DNA from: JAAXGI01 sp965206975
GTDB taxonomy: Bacteria > Gemmatimonadota > Gemmatimonadetes > Longimicrobiales > Gaopeijiaceae
Assembly (NCBI GenBank): GCA_965206975.1
Contig: OZ242253.1
Span: 930,001 to 994,000 of the forward strand
Direction: 5' to 3'
DNA: 64,000 bases
The first letter of the stretch is position 1; each line of letters begins with the position of its first letter. The position numbers and the translations under genes are program-made. Of this stretch, positions 62,187 to 64,000 are shown piece by piece. A model generated the notes under the pieces. It was not told the DNA's origin, did no database searches, and saw only the letters and a program-made list of their open reading frames with translations.

Positions 62187-63584
62187 TTAGAGTCGGGTCC
62201 AACCCTTTGGAACGGCCACGACGCAGGTTCCGGCGATCTTGTCGTGCCAAGACTCCCGCTCAGGATCCTTCAGAATCCAGAAAAAACCCAGACCCAACAC
62301 GGCCACGGAGAAGATGCTCGAGAGGCCGCGAATCAGAGCATCGGTAAACGCGAGCGGCAGACCGTCGGTGCGGACGACCCACAGCTGCGCGATGATGCCA
62401 CCCACGGTCGCGCCCTTCCAGGTCCAGAGCGCGATGTGGTAGGCTACCAACAGCGCGAAGAACCATCGGTTCGCACCAAGCCCCAGAAGGCCGAAGATCA
62501 ACGCCACCAAGACGAAATCGAGAAAGAAGGCTCCAGTGCGAGCGAGGAATGTGGCTCTCGGCAACGAGGCCAGATCGCCCGGTGGCGAATCTTCCGATCG
62601 TGCCTCCGGCGGCGGCATTTCCCGGACCGGAGCCGAAGCCGCAGCGAGCGCCGGATTTTCCTGTCGGAGGCCTGCCGCGACGGCGACCGTGGCGGCACCC
62701 AACCCCAGCACTCCGAGGCTGGCGAAGGACACCGATCCGAGAACGGGGACCATCAAAGCCAAGCAGATGAGTGCAAATCCAATCAGCAGAGAGAGCGCTG
62801 CATGGACCCGATTGTCCACGGCCGCCGCAGGCAGGAGCATGTCGCCGAACCAGCGAGAGACCGCGATGCCTCCCAGGACGGCCGCCACCGCCAGCGCCGC
62901 CCACACGAAAGGCACGATGGCCAGACCCACGACCGAGATGACGAGCATGAACAACACCGGTCCCGTGAGTGCCAAGACCAGAAGTCCGATGAGGAACGCC
63001 GTCAACGGCTTGCTCGCGAGAGCCTGGACGCACACCCGAGCGGGCGTGTCGAAAACGACGTTGACGCCCAGGAAGACGGCTAGCAAGACGCCGACGACAC
63101 CCCACACCCACAACAGGTCTGGAACGATCAGCCGCCCCATAAGAAGACCTCGGGTGATCAAGGGCATCAAGCCCTCCGTCCACGGCCCGATGCGTTGAAA
63201 CAAGACCACCAGCTCACCTCCAGGCGCAAACCCGGGGGGGCTCTCGAGCCCCCCACCGATCACCACCAGATCGCCGTCGACAGCGCCACCCGAAGCGATC
63301 GTAGCACGGCCCCCGAGGACGACAAAATCGCCTGCGACGCTTCCCGTTTCGGAAAGCTCCGCTGATCCGCCAATAACGACGGCGTCGCCCTGGACTTCTC
63401 CACGTATCGTGGCCGAGCCACCGAGGATTACCAGCTCACCCACGCTCTCTCCCGCCTCCAACGTGTAGTCCGTGCCGGTCTGAAACACCTCGGGACCCCG
63501 GCCTTGAGGCGAACTCGAATCCTGTGCGAGAGCGGTGCCCGCCGTCAGAAGCATGCCTGCCAAGAGTGATCCCATGAGTCTCAT
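62187..63584 (-). CDS. Secreted beta-helix (bactofilin-like) / multi-TM / RDD-domain membrane protein
   Basis: The 465-aa protein starts with a signal peptide (LLAGMLLTAGTALAQ). Short Gly-rich repeats of bactofilin-like beta-helix type follow at about 45-125 (phrases such as GDAVVIGGSAEL and GDLVVIGGG). A segment with five or six transmembrane helices (about 150-300) and a C-terminal RDD domain (ARTGAFFLDFVLVAL near 350, later ESWHDKIAGTCVV near 445) complete it. ATG at 63584 begins the signal peptide and overlaps the upstream stop (ATGA); the longer upstream frame is not protein-like. It probably responds to or stabilises the envelope. The RDD transport function is inferred. Confidence 0.75.
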   Translation of the reverse strand: MRLMGSLLAGMLLTAGTALAQDSSSPQGRGPEVFQTGTDYTLEAGESVGELVILGGSATIRGEVQGDAVVIGGSAELSETGSVAGDFVVLGGRATIASGGAVDGDLVVIGGGLESPPGFAPGGELVVLFQRIGPWTEGLMPLITRGLLMGRLIVPDLLWVWGVVGVLLAVFLGVNVVFDTPARVCVQALASKPLTAFLIGLLVLALTGPVLFMLVISVVGLAIVPFVWAALAVAAVLGGIAVSRWFGDMLLPAAAVDNRVHAALSLLIGFALICLALMVPVLGSVSFASLGVLGLGAATVAVAAGLRQENPALAAASAPVREMPPPEARSEDSPPGDLASLPRATFLARTGAFFLDFVLVALIFGLLGLGANRWFFALLVAYHIALWTWKGATVGGIIAQLWVVRTDGLPLAFTDALIRGLSSIFSVAVLGLGFFWILKDPERESWHDKIAGTCVVAVPKGWTRL

Positions 63585-64000
63585 GATTCCAAAATTCCTC
63601 CCTGCGTGACAACCTGTTTGAGTGCGACGCCCAGCGCAGCCGCTGCCGTACCCGTCACGAGCGCGAAGACAACGAAATAGACGACGATGGGCTCGACGAA
63701 CGTACGGCGGAGGACGTCGGTCGCGATCAGGAGCGCCCATACGGCCGTGGTTACGGAACCGCTGACACTTTGGATGAGTTCGGGGACTCGACTCCAGAGT
63801 CCTGGGGCCATGGCCTCGATGAGCGTTGAACCCAGAAAGGCGGCCGCGAGCAGTCCGAACGAGGCAGCCTGGAGCGCGACTGGCCAAGTCCGCCAGGCGC
63901 GTTGGTACCAAGGCCGCGCGAGATGCGACCGGACAGCGGCCAAGACACGCGGCCGGAGCGTTGCGGGTGCTGCGGGCCGCGGCAGCGCTACGAGCTTCCG
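63581..64000 (-). CDS. Membrane protein, partial at the window edge (probable anti-sigma factor)
   Basis: The C-terminal 139 codons are visible, open to the right edge. They encode a Pro/Arg-rich stretch (LPRPAAPATLRPRVLAAVR), a transmembrane helix near ALQAASFGLLAAAFLG and two further hydrophobic segments, ending ILES. The pattern of an RPRVL motif before a membrane span is typical of zinc-finger anti-sigma factors, whose N-terminal domain would lie beyond the window. If so, the sigma-factor gene would be further right. The stop overlaps the next gene's start, so the two are translated together. Confidence 0.6.
   Translation of the reverse strand, partial: RKLVALPRPAAPATLRPRVLAAVRSHLARPWYQRAWRTWPVALQAASFGLLAAAFLGSTLIEAMAPGLWSRVPELIQSVSGSVTTAVWALLIATDVLRRTFVEPIVVYFVVFALVTGTAAAALGVALKQVVTQGGILES

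Overview
The window is GC-rich bacterial chromosome. Gene content suggests Gemmatimonadota or a close relative: a DUF5916 outer-membrane protein, a pair of secreted M16-like proteins, an RlpA lipoprotein, and a Big_2/leucine-rich-repeat lipoprotein whose lipobox is followed by a Thr/Ala/Pro-rich linker. This is inference from gene families; no rRNA or tRNA is present to confirm it.

Bases 1-29554 are housekeeping chromosome. On the plus strand: accA-ricT-metG (operon), an M23 peptidase with its own promoter, two overlapping M16-like genes, a small lipoprotein with a terminator, and a fadJ-like fusion overlapping a DUF402 gene. On the minus strand: gyrA, a HAD phosphatase and a DsbA-like thioredoxin. 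Then comes lysR-gltB-gltD, transcribed from what looks like a leaderless promoter, followed by minus-strand uvrA, plus-strand rlpA and the DUF5916 gene. Several of these genes overlap by 4 bp (TTGA, GTGA, ATGA), indicating translational coupling.

Bases 29555-61870 are a mobile, defence-rich island. It ends at a P4-type tyrosine integrase (60470-61732). Paired GC(C)CCC motifs occur just upstream of that integrase and again near 29660, just after the last core gene. Candidate defence genes are: an EVE-nuclease fusion (putative type IV restriction); a DUF429 protein; a tightly coupled three-gene operon (unknown alpha-helical protein, two-HKD phospholipase-D-like protein, SNF2-type helicase); a trypsin-like protein; a HigBA module upstream of an MmeI-type IIG restriction-modification enzyme; and a TOTE-type primase-helicase. 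Between them lie IS21, IS256, IS30 and IS3 elements or remnants, a selO gene, and a truncated surface lipoprotein joined to a truncated membrane protein. A second integrase C-terminal remnant at about 56.8 kb suggests at least two integrative elements accumulated in tandem.

Two things stand out. First, a 2.6-kb serine-recombinase element sits exactly in the Walker A codons of an IS21 istB gene, so removing it restores a 273-codon ATPase. Second, the three-gene operon does not match a defence system I can name with confidence, and its start is abutted by the same IS21 copy.

Bases 62187-64000 return to chromosome-like genes: a bactofilin-like/RDD membrane protein and a probable anti-sigma factor cut by the window edge.
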